This document shows positions 35,893 through 45,610 of a stretch of 64,000 nt of DNA, in pieces. Origin of the DNA: Noviherbaspirillum malthae (lineage in GTDB: Bacteria > Pseudomonadota > Gammaproteobacteria > Burkholderiales > Burkholderiaceae_D). The position numbers and the translations under genes are program-made. Position 1 is the stretch's first letter; each line of letters starts with the position of its first letter. The notes below the pieces were generated by a model. It was not told where the DNA came from, did no database searches, and saw only the letters and a program-made list of their open reading frames with translations. Location of the stretch: NCBI RefSeq assembly GCF_015352985.1, contig NZ_JACYXF010000015.1, forward strand, positions 1 through 64,000. The letters are read 5' to 3'.

Positions 35893-38103
35893 GTGACACA
35901 CGTTCCCCGCTTACGACTTCTTTCCCTTCTCATCGCACTGCAGTTTGCTCTGCCAGCCCAGGTGAAGGCCGATGAACTGCCATGGGACCTGGTCGAGCGT
36001 GTGCCGCGTGGTAGCGAAGGATTGACGGTGTTCGGCCCGTCGGGCGGCCTGACCATTCCCGATGGCCGCGTGCTGGCCGATGGCAACGCTGCCTTCGGCG
36101 TCAATAATCATCAGGAACCGCGCTTTGCCGCTGCCAATAGTGGCCGCAATTATTTGTTTGGCATGTCGGTGCTGCCGTATGTCGAACTTTCCGGACGGCT
36201 GGCCAACTATCCGATCGACCGGCCGGTCTTTGATGCGTTGATTCGCGACCTGTCTGCCAACGTCAAGATCTCGCTGCCCAAGTTATTCGACGCGCAGCCG
36301 GATATCGCGTTCGGCTACAACGACCTCGGCGGTGGGGCGCAGAACTTCCGGTCCCGCTATGTTGCAGTAAGTGATCGTATCGGACCCGTGTATGCGACCC
36401 TTGGCGTCGCACGCGGCGTGGCGTCATTGGATGGGGTCTTCGGTGGCGCCGAATGGGCACTCGGCGACAGTGGGGTTTCCTTGCTGGCCGAGCGCAATAG
36501 CGGCATCAATAGTGCCGGCATCCGCTATGCGAGCCTGCCGCTGCCGGCTCTTGCCAATGCCCGGCTGGTGGCCACCGTACAGCGTTCGTTTGGCGCGCAG
36601 ACCAACCGGGGCGCCGACTTTGACCGTTCGACGCTCGGCATCGCGCTGGTCATCCCGTTTGGCGAGAATGCGCGCCGTGCCGAAACCCATCCGCTGGCCT
36701 GGCCTGCGCCGTCCGCTGCGACACCCGGTCATCTGGCCACGCGTGAGCGCTCAGCCGGCGTGGAGATGCCCGCGCCCGCGGCGTTGCCGCCGGCGGTGAC
36801 CGCGACGCCCATCCCGCCCTCGGCGATGACCGGGGCCATGACAACCGCACCACGCGATACCGCGCCGGATAAGGGCGCCGATCGTGCTGCGCTGGCGGCA
36901 TTGCAGGCTGCGCTGGAGCAGGCCGGACTGGAACGCATCCGTGTCGGCTTGTCCGGCAAGAAGCTCGTCATCGAATATGAAAACCATCGCTACAACCAGA
37001 ATGAAGTCGATGCGATCGGCATTGCATTCGCGCTGGGCGCGCGGCTGGCGCCAGCCTACGTCAAGCGAATTGGTGTCATTACCAAGAAAGCCGGCCTGGC
37101 GCTGTATGAAACCAGCGTTGACCGCGCGGGGTTCCAGACTTTCCTCATCGATGCCAATCCTTACCAGGTGATCGCCGGGTTGCAGAACGACTTCCGGCCG
37201 CATGACGATCCGACGGTCGACTGGCTCGATCGCGCCGAAGGCAGGCGCGGCTGGTCGCGCGTGGTGCTGCGGCCCTTGATCAATTCCTTCATCGGCACCG
37301 AAGTCGGTGTCTTTGACTATTCGCTGGCAGCCAGCGCGCAGGCCATCGTGCCGTTATGGCGTGGCGCAGAAATCTCGACCGAGTATGTGCGCAATGTCGC
37401 CGATTCGGAAAATGTCGAAACCGGGCCGTTTGGGTTTGGCCGCCAGCGCAATGGCGTGAAATCGGCGTTGCTGACGCAATCGCTGTGGTTGAACGATCAC
37501 GTGCTGAACGTCTTTAGTGTCGGCAAGCTGCAGTATGACTATACCGGCTTCCAGAACGAGGCGATCCTGTTTGTCCCCGGGCGCGATGACCAGATCCGGC
37601 TGGAAGCGTCCCGTCTCAAACGCTCTACGGCCTTCCTCGACGAGACCCGGGCCAGTTACAGTGCCTTCTATCGCTGGACCCTCTCGCCGTTACAAACATG
37701 GGTTGAATTCGGTTACAGCCGGTATGCCGGTAACGACCGTGGCCCATCGGTGAGCGTGAGTCGCTGGTTCGGTGACATCGAAGCGCAGGCGTATTTACGG
37801 CGCAGCAGTGCGGGGATTACATTTGCCGGCTTGCAGCTGGCCTTCCCGCTGACCCCGCGGCAGGGCATGCGGCCGGGCCTGAGCCACCTCGAAGGCACCA
37901 ATGCATTTGCGTACGGGATCGAGACCAAGCTGGCGCAGCGCGGCAGCGACAACCGCATCACGCAAGGCGTTGCCGAGAATTTACAAATTACGTATAGTGC
38001 GCGTAACTTCTTGTTAAATCGTGGTCGGGTCGGAGAAGATTATTTGATGTCGCAGTTGCCACGGATGCGTGAGGCCGCACTGTTATATGCACCAGTTAAT
38101 TGA
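35893..38103 (+). CDS. YjbH-domain outer-membrane/exopolysaccharide protein
   Basis: About 736 residues from a GTG start chosen to give a normal signal peptide (LRLLSLLIALQFALPAQVKA, cleaved before DE); the frame is open from a TTG at 35785. The N-terminal half has the YjbH pattern (FGPSGGLTIPDGRVLADG, GRNYLFGMSVLPYVELSGRL, then DIAFGYNDLGGG). An Ala/Pro-rich linker of about 60 residues and a second beta-rich half with outer-membrane-barrel character follow. YjbH belongs to the exopolysaccharide operon yjbEFGH of enteric bacteria, but yjbE, F and G are not seen here. A lipoprotein gene follows 35 bp downstream. Confidence 0.82.
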   Translation: MTHVPRLRLLSLLIALQFALPAQVKADELPWDLVERVPRGSEGLTVFGPSGGLTIPDGRVLADGNAAFGVNNHQEPRFAAANSGRNYLFGMSVLPYVELSGRLANYPIDRPVFDALIRDLSANVKISLPKLFDAQPDIAFGYNDLGGGAQNFRSRYVAVSDRIGPVYATLGVARGVASLDGVFGGAEWALGDSGVSLLAERNSGINSAGIRYASLPLPALANARLVATVQRSFGAQTNRGADFDRSTLGIALVIPFGENARRAETHPLAWPAPSAATPGHLATRERSAGVEMPAPAALPPAVTATPIPPSAMTGAMTTAPRDTAPDKGADRAALAALQAALEQAGLERIRVGLSGKKLVIEYENHRYNQNEVDAIGIAFALGARLAPAYVKRIGVITKKAGLALYETSVDRAGFQTFLIDANPYQVIAGLQNDFRPHDDPTVDWLDRAEGRRGWSRVVLRPLINSFIGTEVGVFDYSLAASAQAIVPLWRGAEISTEYVRNVADSENVETGPFGFGRQRNGVKSALLTQSLWLNDHVLNVFSVGKLQYDYTGFQNEAILFVPGRDDQIRLEASRLKRSTAFLDETRASYSAFYRWTLSPLQTWVEFGYSRYAGNDRGPSVSVSRWFGDIEAQAYLRRSSAGITFAGLQLAFPLTPRQGMRPGLSHLEGTNAFAYGIETKLAQRGSDNRITQGVAENLQITYSARNFLLNRGRVGEDYLMSQLPRMREAALLYAPVN

Positions 38104-38138
38104 TGTCACAACGTAGTAGCTTTCTTAGGGATGAGTAA

Positions 38139-38855
38139 ATGAAAACGAAGAACATGTCTGCACTGACCACGACTTTCAAATGGATGAGCATCGCAGCGGC
38201 TGTCGCCGGTGTGGTGGCGTGCGGTGGAGGCGGCGGAGATAGCGGTCCGTCGACGACGACGATGAGCATCACCGGTACCGCGGCAACCGGTAAGGCACTC
38301 GACGGTGCAGTCGTGACGGTCAGCTGCGCCTCCGGTACCGGTTCGGCGACCGCGAATGCGACCGGCGGTTACACCGTGTCGATCCAGAATGGCCAGGGCC
38401 CGTGCTTGTTGACGGCAACCAAAGGCAATACCGTGTTGCGCTCGGTCGCTCCTGGTGCAGGCGTCGCCAACGTCACGCCGCTGACGGACCTGCTGGTCGA
38501 ATTCCTGGCAACACGCGCCGGCACGACACCGGCCAACCTGCTGTCGAACGCCAATGGCAAGGCATTGCTGTCGGATGCGAATGCATTGAACGACGGTCAG
38601 ACCAAAGTGGCGGCCTTCCTGCAAACGACCTATGGCGTCACGCTATCCTCGGCCAACTTCCTGACTGTCTCGATTACGCCGCCGACGCCTGGCGCCACGC
38701 AGAGCGCATCGGACAAGGATCTGGATCTGTTGCTGGCCCGCGGCATCGTGTCGAGCAATGGCGTTCCGGCGACCACCGTGGTGTCGAATGTGAAAACCGA
38801 GGGACAAAAGCAGCCGTACGTTGCGCCCACCGGTGCCACAGGCACAGCACGCTAA
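38139..38855 (+). CDS. Lipoprotein with carboxypeptidase-regulatory-like domain
   Basis: A 238-residue predicted lipoprotein: signal ending VAGVVACGGGGGD (lipobox VVAC), then a beta-sandwich-like region SITGTAATGKALDGAVVTVS with GGYTVSIQNGQGPCLLTATK, then a helical part (VTPLTDLLVEFLATRAG). This layout recurs in betaproteobacterial outer-membrane lipoproteins of unknown function. It is probably co-transcribed with the YjbH-like gene and ends at a strong terminator. Confidence 0.75.
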   Translation: MKTKNMSALTTTFKWMSIAAAVAGVVACGGGGGDSGPSTTTMSITGTAATGKALDGAVVTVSCASGTGSATANATGGYTVSIQNGQGPCLLTATKGNTVLRSVAPGAGVANVTPLTDLLVEFLATRAGTTPANLLSNANGKALLSDANALNDGQTKVAAFLQTTYGVTLSSANFLTVSITPPTPGATQSASDKDLDLLLARGIVSSNGVPATTVVSNVKTEGQKQPYVAPTGATGTAR

Positions 38856-39340
38856 TTAGCATCGCGCGGTTGCCTGATACCGTTTGATGGATTGAGCGCC
38901 GGCCGCTACTAAGTAGCGGCCGGCGTTGTCGTTTATCGGCAGAGCGTCACGTAACGCATCGCGCACGGATACCTGTCCCGGCCTGACGTACGCTGCCATG
39001 GCGGCGGTCAGTTTGGGCTGCATGCCGATGGTGCGATAGAGCCGTACCCGCACAGGCGAGCGGTACTGTGAGATCTAAACGGATGGGCGGCCTCCGGCTC
39101 CGGTGGCATCGTGCGCTGCGTCGTCACGAACGGCATCAGCCGACCACGGCACGCTGGCCGCGTCGTCGACTCAAGGCTGGCCGGTTGCGCTGGGTTTCGC
39201 CATGCTCCCGACTTAGGGAGCGGGCTATGGCGGGGCAGAACATTGACGGATGCCCGGTGTTGTATGTCATCCAATAGTTGCCACAAGGCAATGTTAGGCG
39301 TTATCCTTGGAGGACGACGTATTTTATTGTGGATAAGCGG
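38856..39340. other. Intergenic with terminator; no gene
   Basis: Apart from the terminator at 38897-38934 nothing was recognised. The GC-rich frames on both strands look non-coding. The promoter of the minor-pilin operon should lie near 39200-39320. Confidence 0.5.
38897..38934 (+). terminator. Strong intrinsic terminator
   Basis: A perfect 13-bp stem CGCCGGCCGCTAC / GTAGCGGCCGGCG with loop TAA is followed by TTGTCGTTT. It ends the YjbH/lipoprotein transcript. Confidence 0.92.
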
Positions 39341-39733
39341 ATGACAACGAGACACAACACCGAACAAGTTGGATTTACGCTGATCGAATTGGTGATTGCC
39401 ATCGCGGTGGTCGCAATTCTGGCAGCCGTTGCGTTACCCAGTTACCAGCAATATGTCGTACGGGCGAACCGGGCCGCCGCGCAAGCCGAGATGATGGAGA
39501 TGGCGAACCGGGAGCAGGCGCATTTTGTCGCCCACCGCACCTATGCCGATGTGGCGGCGCTGGGCATGGCGCTGTCGGACGCGGTGGCCGCCAAATATAC
39601 CCCCACCATCACTGTCGTCACCGACCCGATCCCCGGGTATACGATCGTAATGACGCCCAAGGGCAGTCAACAACGCGATGGGGCGCTGTCCCTCAATAGC
39701 GAAGGGGTCAAAACCCCGGCCGCCAAATGGTGA
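39341..39733 (+). CDS. pilE: Type IV minor pilin, PilE-like
   Basis: A 130-residue prepilin. A short leader ends EQVG, followed by mature FTLIELVIAIAVVAILAAVA with Glu at +5. The C-terminal half is short, and its YTIVMTPKGSQQRDGALSLN block is typical of PilE minor pilins. GGAGG lies about 28 bases upstream of the ATG; an alternative GTG at 39329 is closer to it. It opens a six-gene operon and its stop overlaps the next start. Confidence 0.85.
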   Translation: MTTRHNTEQVGFTLIELVIAIAVVAILAAVALPSYQQYVVRANRAAAQAEMMEMANREQAHFVAHRTYADVAALGMALSDAVAAKYTPTITVVTDPIPGYTIVMTPKGSQQRDGALSLNSEGVKTPAAKW

Positions 39734-40302
39734 TGTGCGCTGCCGGCTGCCAACGCCAACAGGGCACGTCGATGCTGGAAGTGCTGGTGACGGTCGTCAT
39801 CCTGGCCGTTGGGCTATTGGGCTTGTCTGCGCTGCAATCGCGCTTGCAAGTGGCTGAAATGGAATCCTATCAGCGCGCCCAGGCGCTGATGCTGCTCGAT
39901 GACATGGTGTCGCGCATCACCGTCAACCGCGCGCAGGCAACCCAGTACGTGACCGCGACCGACGAACCCCTGGGCGTCGGGCACCAGTGCCGCATCGATG
40001 CCAGTGGCCCGCTGCACGAGCGCGACCAGTGTGAATGGTCAACGTTGTTGCAAGGCGCCGCAGAATTGTCGGGTGCCAATAAAGTAGGGGCGATGCTCGG
40101 CGGTCGTGGCTGCGTGGAATCGCTTGGCAATCAGGAATACCTGATTACCGTGGCCTGGCAGGCGATGACGCCGTCGTCGGCATCGTTAGCCAGTCTTTCC
40201 TGTGGTCAGAACCTGTACGATGGCGGTGCCAACTCCACCTGTACCAACGACCGTTGCCGGCGTGCCGTCAGCACCATCGTGCGCATTGGAACGCTGTCAT
40301 GA
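39733..40302 (+). CDS. pilV: Type IV pilus minor pilin PilV
   Basis: A 189-residue prepilin-like protein with leader end QRQQG and mature start TSMLEVLVTVVILAVGLLGL (Glu at +5). The body (LQVAEMESYQRAQALMLLDD, then MVSRITVNR) is characteristic of PilV. The ATG at 39733 overlaps the stop of the preceding gene (TGATG); an ATG six bases earlier is also in frame. Four to five cysteines in the C-terminal part suggest disulfides. Confidence 0.88.
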   Translation: MCAAGCQRQQGTSMLEVLVTVVILAVGLLGLSALQSRLQVAEMESYQRAQALMLLDDMVSRITVNRAQATQYVTATDEPLGVGHQCRIDASGPLHERDQCEWSTLLQGAAELSGANKVGAMLGGRGCVESLGNQEYLITVAWQAMTPSSASLASLSCGQNLYDGGANSTCTNDRCRRAVSTIVRIGTLS

Positions 40303-41465
40303 CGAACAGGTTCCGCCATCCTCGCCGTGGCCCTCGGCGCCGCCTGGCGCAGGCTGGGTTTTCCCTGGTCGAATTGATGATTGCGATGACGCTCAGCTTG
40401 CTGGTCTTGCTGGCGATGATTGCGCTGCTCATCAATATCAACCGGACCAACCGTGAACTCGACCGGCATCACAGCCAGATCGAAAACGGCCGCTTCGTGA
40501 TTCAGGTATTGCAGGGCGAGTTGGCCGAAGCCGGGTATTGGGGTGGGTTTGTGCCGCAATTTGAAGATCTGACGCTGACTGCGGCACCGACTGACGTGCC
40601 TGATGCGTTGCCTGACGTGTGTGCATCGTATTTGGCAACCACCTGGACTGCGGCCTATCAGAAGCGGTTGTTGGCGATCCCGGTCCAGGTGTTTGCGGAC
40701 GTGCCCGATGGCTGTGCCGACGTGGTCAAGGACAAGGTCCCGCAATCGGATGTGCTGGTGGTGCGCAGGGTTGCCAGTTGTGTGGCGGGCGATCCCGGAT
40801 GTGACCCAGACACGCCGGGGAATCTGTTCTTCCAGGTGGCAGACTGTGCCACCGAAGTGCGAGCGGTCCCGCCGACGCCGTATGCGCTGGGAACGGCCAC
40901 GGTCACGCTGCATCGCAAGGATTGCACCACACCGGCGGCCAAACGCCGCTTCCTGTCACACTTGTACTATGTGCGCAACTATGCGCAGACCAGCGGCGAT
41001 GGCATTCCGACGCTGGTCCGTTCCGAGCTGCAGAGGTCGCCCTCTGGCGACGTGGTGGTCTTGCCAGCAGTGGTCTTGGTTGAAGGCGTCGACACCATGC
41101 TGTTCGAACTGGGCATTGATCGTCTCAGTGATGCGGGCACGGTAGTCGACTATACGCAACCGATTGCATGGGCCGACGCGACCACGCAGATTTCACCGAC
41201 GAACCGGGGCGATGGCGTGGCCGATGGCGCGCCGGTGCGTTGTACCAGTGCGGTGCCGTGTACCGTCGATCAACTGATGAATGTGGTGGCCGTCAAACTG
41301 CATGTGCTGGCGCGCAGCAGTACCACCACGCCCGGCTATCGCGACACCAAAACGTACCAGCTGGGCAGCACCCGGCTTGGACCATTCAATGATGGCTTCC
41401 AGCGACATGTGCTGTCGACGTCGGCGCGCCTGACCAATATCGCCGGACGGCGGGAGACGCCATGA
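40299..41465 (+). CDS. pilW: Type IV pilus minor pilin PilW
   Basis: A 388-residue prepilin-like protein. A long basic leader ends AQAG, then FSLVELMIAMTLSLLVLLAM. The body follows the PilW pattern (NRELDRHHSQIENGRFVIQV, then LQGELAEAGYWGGF) with many cysteines. The ATG overlaps the pilV stop by four bases (ATGA). PilW joins the priming complex at the pilus tip with PilV, PilX, PilE, FimT/U and PilY1. Confidence 0.9.
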   Translation: MTNRFRHPRRGPRRRLAQAGFSLVELMIAMTLSLLVLLAMIALLININRTNRELDRHHSQIENGRFVIQVLQGELAEAGYWGGFVPQFEDLTLTAAPTDVPDALPDVCASYLATTWTAAYQKRLLAIPVQVFADVPDGCADVVKDKVPQSDVLVVRRVASCVAGDPGCDPDTPGNLFFQVADCATEVRAVPPTPYALGTATVTLHRKDCTTPAAKRRFLSHLYYVRNYAQTSGDGIPTLVRSELQRSPSGDVVVLPAVVLVEGVDTMLFELGIDRLSDAGTVVDYTQPIAWADATTQISPTNRGDGVADGAPVRCTSAVPCTVDQLMNVVAVKLHVLARSSTTTPGYRDTKTYQLGSTRLGPFNDGFQRHVLSTSARLTNIAGRRETP

Positions 41466-41968
41466 CGCACCGTTTTGTCTCTGTTAGCCGGTCCCAGCGT
41501 GGTGCGACCTTAATCGTCGGCCTCATTTTATTGACGCTCATTACCCTGACGGTGACGGCCGCGTTCAAGCTCAGTCATCTTAATCAAAAGACCGTTAGCA
41601 ACATGCAGTATCGCAACGAAGCCATTGCCGCAGCCAACAAGGCGCTCGAGCAAGTGATCAGTTCCCCGTTTACGACGTCGCCGGCGGCCGAGGAGATCAA
41701 TGTCGACATCAATCACGACAATCAGCCCGATTACGTGGTGAAGATCGATCGTCCCACCTGCATCCGCGCCCTGGAAATTGCCGGGACTGGGGCGGCCGGG
41801 TCTGGTAGCAGCAGTGAACTGGAAATGCCGGTGGTGCCGCCCAATTACACGACGACCTGGGATATCGCCGCCACCGTGACCGATGCCAAGACCGGCACTA
41901 GCGTCAGCGTGCGCCATGGCGTGCAAGTGCAGTTAAATCAAATCCAGTATCAGGCAGTCTGTGCATAA
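41462..41968 (+). CDS. pilX: Type IV pilus minor pilin PilX
   Basis: A 168-residue protein with a hydrophobic N-terminal helix beginning QRGATLIVGLILLTLITLTV. As in other PilX proteins the Glu at +5 is missing. The PilX block YRNEAIAAANKALEQVISSP follows. It overlaps pilW by four bases and precedes pilY1 by 9 bases. Confidence 0.87.
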   Translation: MTHRFVSVSRSQRGATLIVGLILLTLITLTVTAAFKLSHLNQKTVSNMQYRNEAIAAANKALEQVISSPFTTSPAAEEINVDINHDNQPDYVVKIDRPTCIRALEIAGTGAAGSGSSSELEMPVVPPNYTTTWDIAATVTDAKTGTSVSVRHGVQVQLNQIQYQAVCA

Positions 41969-41977
41969 GGGGCAAGC

Positions 41978-44900
41978 ATGACCATCCATACCAAAGTCAC
42001 GACCACGTTGGCTACGTGTTTGCTGTCAGGGGCAATGAGTGTTGCGCAAGCCGAAGACATCGACCTGTTTTCCGGTCCCGGTGTATCGGCCAACACCGAA
42101 GTGCCGAATGTGTTGATCATTGTCGACAATACCGCCAACTGGACTAGTGCGTTTACCAATGAAATGAAAGCGCTGGCCTCGACATTTGCCGGGCTGCCTG
42201 CTGACAAATTCCGTGTTGGCCTGATGCTGTTTACGGAAACCGGCAAGGTCGATGCCGGCAATGACGGCGGTTATGTGCGCGCGGCGGTACGGTATATGGA
42301 TAGCGCCAACAAGGCCCGGTATCAGGACCTGATCCAGAGCCTGGACGTCACCGACGACAAGAGCAATGGTGGCAAGGCCGGCCTGGCGATGGTGGAAGCC
42401 TACCGGTATTTCACCGGCGGCACTCCGCATGCCGGCAACCAGAAGGGCAAAACCGATTATGCCGGCAACAGCTACGGCAGCGCCGCCTCCAAGGCCATCT
42501 ATGCGTTGACGGGCAATGCGCTCGCTTCGAAGTCGGCGACCACGTATGTATCGCCGATTGCCGCCGGCTGCCAGCGCAACTACATCATTTATATCAGCAA
42601 CGGTCCGGTGCAGGACAATACCAACGACAGCAAGGCAGCGGCCGACATGTTGCGCAGTGCCGGCGGCAGCACCACGGCGATCCCGATCTCGCCCGCGGGC
42701 TCGCAAGACAATATGGCCGATGAATGGGCGCGCTGGATGAAGCAAAGCAGCCTGTCGGTCAGCACCTACACGATCGAAGTCGATCCCGATACGAAGGGCC
42801 AGGCGCCAGGCTGGACCGCGTTGATGAAGAGTACCGCGAGTGTGAGTGGCGGCAAGTATTTTGCGGTCAGCTCAGGCAATAACGGCTCACAAATCCTGGA
42901 CGCACTGAGCAAGACATTTTCTGAAATCCAGGCCGTCAACAGCGTGTTTGCCGCGGTCAGCCTACCCATTAGCGTCAATACGCAAGGCACGTACCTCAAT
43001 CAAGTGTTTGTCGGCATGTTCCGGCCCGATGCGGACAGCTTTCCGCGCTGGGCGGGCAATTTGAAGCAATACAAGATGGGGTATGGCAACGATGGCGTGC
43101 TCAAGTTGCTGGATGCCAGCGACCAGGCGGCGATCAATGGCCAGACCGGGTTCATCGCGGAATGCGCACGCAGTTACTGGACGCCGAGCCAGCCGGATAC
43201 CTACTGGAACTTCGCACCGCAAGGCACCTGTATCGCCCCGGGAGTCAGCGGGGCCGACACCTACCGGGTATCGAATACTCCGGATGGCAATATTGTGGAA
43301 AAGGGCGGGCAAGCATACAAAACCCGCTCGGCGACGTCCCGTCAGGTCAAGACCTGCTCGCCAGTGTTTGCGGCATGTACGTCGCTGACGACGTTTAACA
43401 GCGGCAATGCCGACATTACCCAAAGCGCGCTGGGCGCCACCGACACCGCCGAGCGCACCGCGTTGATCGACTGGGCACGCGGCATCGACTTGAAGGATGA
43501 CAATCAAAACGGCATATTTACCACGGAAATGCGCGCGTCCGTGCATGCGGACGTGGTGCATTCGCGGCCAGTGGCGATCAATTTCGGCACGGATGCCGCG
43601 CCGCGGGTGGTCGTCTTTTATGGCGGCAATGATGGCATGCTGCGTGCCGTCAACGGCAACCGGTCCGCGGCCATCAATGGCAGCACCGCCTATGACGCCG
43701 GCGCCGAACTATGGGCGTTCATGGCGCCCGAGTTTTACGGCAATATCAAGCGGCTGCGCAACAACGATACACCGGTACCGGTGCCGGCCGTCGCCGGCAG
43801 TGCCAATACCAAACCGTATGGCTTTGATGGCGCGGTGACCGCCTACAAGGATAATGCGCGCGCGTGGCTGTATGCGACGATGCGTCGCGGTGGCCGGGCG
43901 CTCTATGCGTTCAATGTGGATGTGAACAATCCCGCGAATGTCACGCTGAAATGGAAAAAAGGGTGTCCGAACAATTTCCTGGCCGATGGCTCGGTCAGCG
44001 ACGACGGCTGCAGTGCCGGCTTTGAGCGCCTCGGCCAGAGCTGGTCGGCCGCCAAGCCGTTCAAGGCGGCTGGCCATGCCGGGGGCCAGACGCCGGTGCT
44101 CATTGTCGGTGGCGGTTACGATCCTTGCGAAGACCGCGATCCGAATACCTGTGGCGCGGCCAGCAAGGGCAACCGCATTTATGTGCTCGACGGCGATGAT
44201 GGACGGCTGTTGCAGACGCTGGTGACTGACCGCGGCGTGGTTGGCGATGTCACGCTGGTGCGCGACCCGGCCACCGGCGTCGTCCATTATGCGTATGCGA
44301 CCGACCTGGGTGGCAATCTGTACCGCATCACGATCCTGCAAGCGCCGCCGGCGGCCTGGACCATCACCAAGGTCGCCAGCCTGGGCTGCGACACGCCCGA
44401 CACCTGCACGAATAATCGCAAATTCATGTTTGCGCCGGATGTGGTGGTCGAAGGCGATACCCATTACATCATGACCGGGTCCGGCGATCGGGAAAAGCCG
44501 CTGGTCAGCTATAGCCACGCGTATCAGGTCGCCAACCATTTTTTCATGATCAAGGATAAGCCGGCGACCAGCAACTGGCTAAGCGCGGAAGCCGGGCAGT
44601 GCGCGGGGACCGGCGTCATTTGCAAGGCCTCCCTGCTGGGGATTGCCACCAATGGCGCGGCGGTCTCGCCCACGGCGTTGAGCAACAAGAAGGGCTGGTA
44701 TCTGGCATTGACTGCGCATGAACAGGTTGTCACGACCTCGGTGACGCTGTTTGGGACGGTCACCTTTTCCACGCACCAGCCCGCCGTGCCGCAGCCAGGC
44801 AGCTGCAATTCCAATCTCGGCATTGCCAACGTGTTCAACATTCGCTATGCCGATGCCGCACCGGCCAACGGCACGACACGCTATCAACGCATCAGCGGGG

Positions 44901-45076
44901 ACGGTCTGCCACCGTCACCGGTGGCCGGTCGGGTCACCCTCGATAACGGACGCACGGTGCCGTTTGTGATCGGGTCAAGCGCCAGCTCGCCGCTGGAAGC
45001 ACGCGAAGGCGATCCAGGCAGCGCTGCGGTGGCGAAACCGCCCAAGCGCCGTGTCTACTGGCAGATCAAGCAGTAA
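41978..45076 (+). CDS. pilY1: Type IV pilus tip adhesin/assembly protein PilY1
   Basis: A 1032-residue secreted protein. The signal peptide ends MSVAQA before EDIDLFSGPG. A von Willebrand A-like region occupies the N-terminal third (PNVLIIVDNTANWTS, a DxTxNxT-type variant of the MIDAS DxSxS, and DKFRVGLMLFTE). The C-terminal half is the PilC/PilY1 beta-propeller: VVFYGGNDGMLRAVNG, LWAFMAPEFYGNIKRL, VLIVGGGYDPCEDRD, NRIYVLDGDDGRLLQTL and HYAYATDLGGNLYRI. Acidic loops such as DLKDDNQNG could bind calcium. AGGGG precedes the ATG. PilY1 links pilus assembly, adhesion and surface sensing. Confidence 0.94.
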   Translation: MTIHTKVTTTLATCLLSGAMSVAQAEDIDLFSGPGVSANTEVPNVLIIVDNTANWTSAFTNEMKALASTFAGLPADKFRVGLMLFTETGKVDAGNDGGYVRAAVRYMDSANKARYQDLIQSLDVTDDKSNGGKAGLAMVEAYRYFTGGTPHAGNQKGKTDYAGNSYGSAASKAIYALTGNALASKSATTYVSPIAAGCQRNYIIYISNGPVQDNTNDSKAAADMLRSAGGSTTAIPISPAGSQDNMADEWARWMKQSSLSVSTYTIEVDPDTKGQAPGWTALMKSTASVSGGKYFAVSSGNNGSQILDALSKTFSEIQAVNSVFAAVSLPISVNTQGTYLNQVFVGMFRPDADSFPRWAGNLKQYKMGYGNDGVLKLLDASDQAAINGQTGFIAECARSYWTPSQPDTYWNFAPQGTCIAPGVSGADTYRVSNTPDGNIVEKGGQAYKTRSATSRQVKTCSPVFAACTSLTTFNSGNADITQSALGATDTAERTALIDWARGIDLKDDNQNGIFTTEMRASVHADVVHSRPVAINFGTDAAPRVVVFYGGNDGMLRAVNGNRSAAINGSTAYDAGAELWAFMAPEFYGNIKRLRNNDTPVPVPAVAGSANTKPYGFDGAVTAYKDNARAWLYATMRRGGRALYAFNVDVNNPANVTLKWKKGCPNNFLADGSVSDDGCSAGFERLGQSWSAAKPFKAAGHAGGQTPVLIVGGGYDPCEDRDPNTCGAASKGNRIYVLDGDDGRLLQTLVTDRGVVGDVTLVRDPATGVVHYAYATDLGGNLYRITILQAPPAAWTITKVASLGCDTPDTCTNNRKFMFAPDVVVEGDTHYIMTGSGDREKPLVSYSHAYQVANHFFMIKDKPATSNWLSAEAGQCAGTGVICKASLLGIATNGAAVSPTALSNKKGWYLALTAHEQVVTTSVTLFGTVTFSTHQPAVPQPGSCNSNLGIANVFNIRYADAAPANGTTRYQRISGDGLPPSPVAGRVTLDNGRTVPFVIGSSASSPLEAREGDPGSAAVAKPPKRRVYWQIKQ

Positions 45077-45585
45077 TGCGCATGACGTTCCCGACAGTGA
45101 TAGTGCGGCGCGGCGGCTTTACGCTGATCGAATTGATGGTCGCGGTGGCGGTCACCGCGATATTGCTGGGCATTGCCGTGCCCAGCTTACTCGATGTCTT
45201 GCTCGGCAGTCGCCTGACTGCACACGCCAATACGCTGGTGGCTAGCCTGCAACTGGCCCGCAGTGAAGCGATCAAGCGCAATGCCGTCGTCACGGTGTGT
45301 CCTTCTGCCAATGGCACCAGTTGCACCGATGGATCCTGGGAGCAGGGCTGGATCGTGCTGGTCAACGACACGCTGCTGCAGGCGCAGGGCGCGGCACGCC
45401 ATGGCATGCGCATCACCGGTACGGCCAGCCGCATCGATTACCAGCCCACGGGACTGGGCGCGACGGTGGCGAGCCTGACGGTTTGCCGACAGACACCGAC
45501 CGTCGGCGATCAGGAACGCGTCATCAACACCAGCGCGACCGGCCGCGTCTCGGTCAAGAAGACCACCGCCGGAACCTGCAGCTAA
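45076..45585 (+). CDS. fimT: FimT/GspH-type minor pseudopilin
   Basis: A 169-residue prepilin-like protein: basic leader ending RRGG, then FTLIELMVAVAVTAILLGIA. The GspH/FimT domain includes NTLVASLQLARSEAIKRNAV, then VVTVCPSANGTSC with EQGWIVLVND. The ATG overlaps the pilY1 stop by one base. It is the last gene of the operon; in many bacteria fimT or fimU comes first, so the order here differs. Confidence 0.9.
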   Translation: MRMTFPTVIVRRGGFTLIELMVAVAVTAILLGIAVPSLLDVLLGSRLTAHANTLVASLQLARSEAIKRNAVVTVCPSANGTSCTDGSWEQGWIVLVNDTLLQAQGAARHGMRITGTASRIDYQPTGLGATVASLTVCRQTPTVGDQERVINTSATGRVSVKKTTAGTCS

Positions 45586-45610
45586 CGTAAGGCTGACGAT
45601 CGTGTCCGTT

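Noticed and set aside
41528..41926. Antisense frame within pilX, and similar long antisense frames across the pilin operon and the spermidine-synthase-like gene
   Set aside because: They are mirror frames of GC-rich coding DNA, with His/Arg-rich translations.
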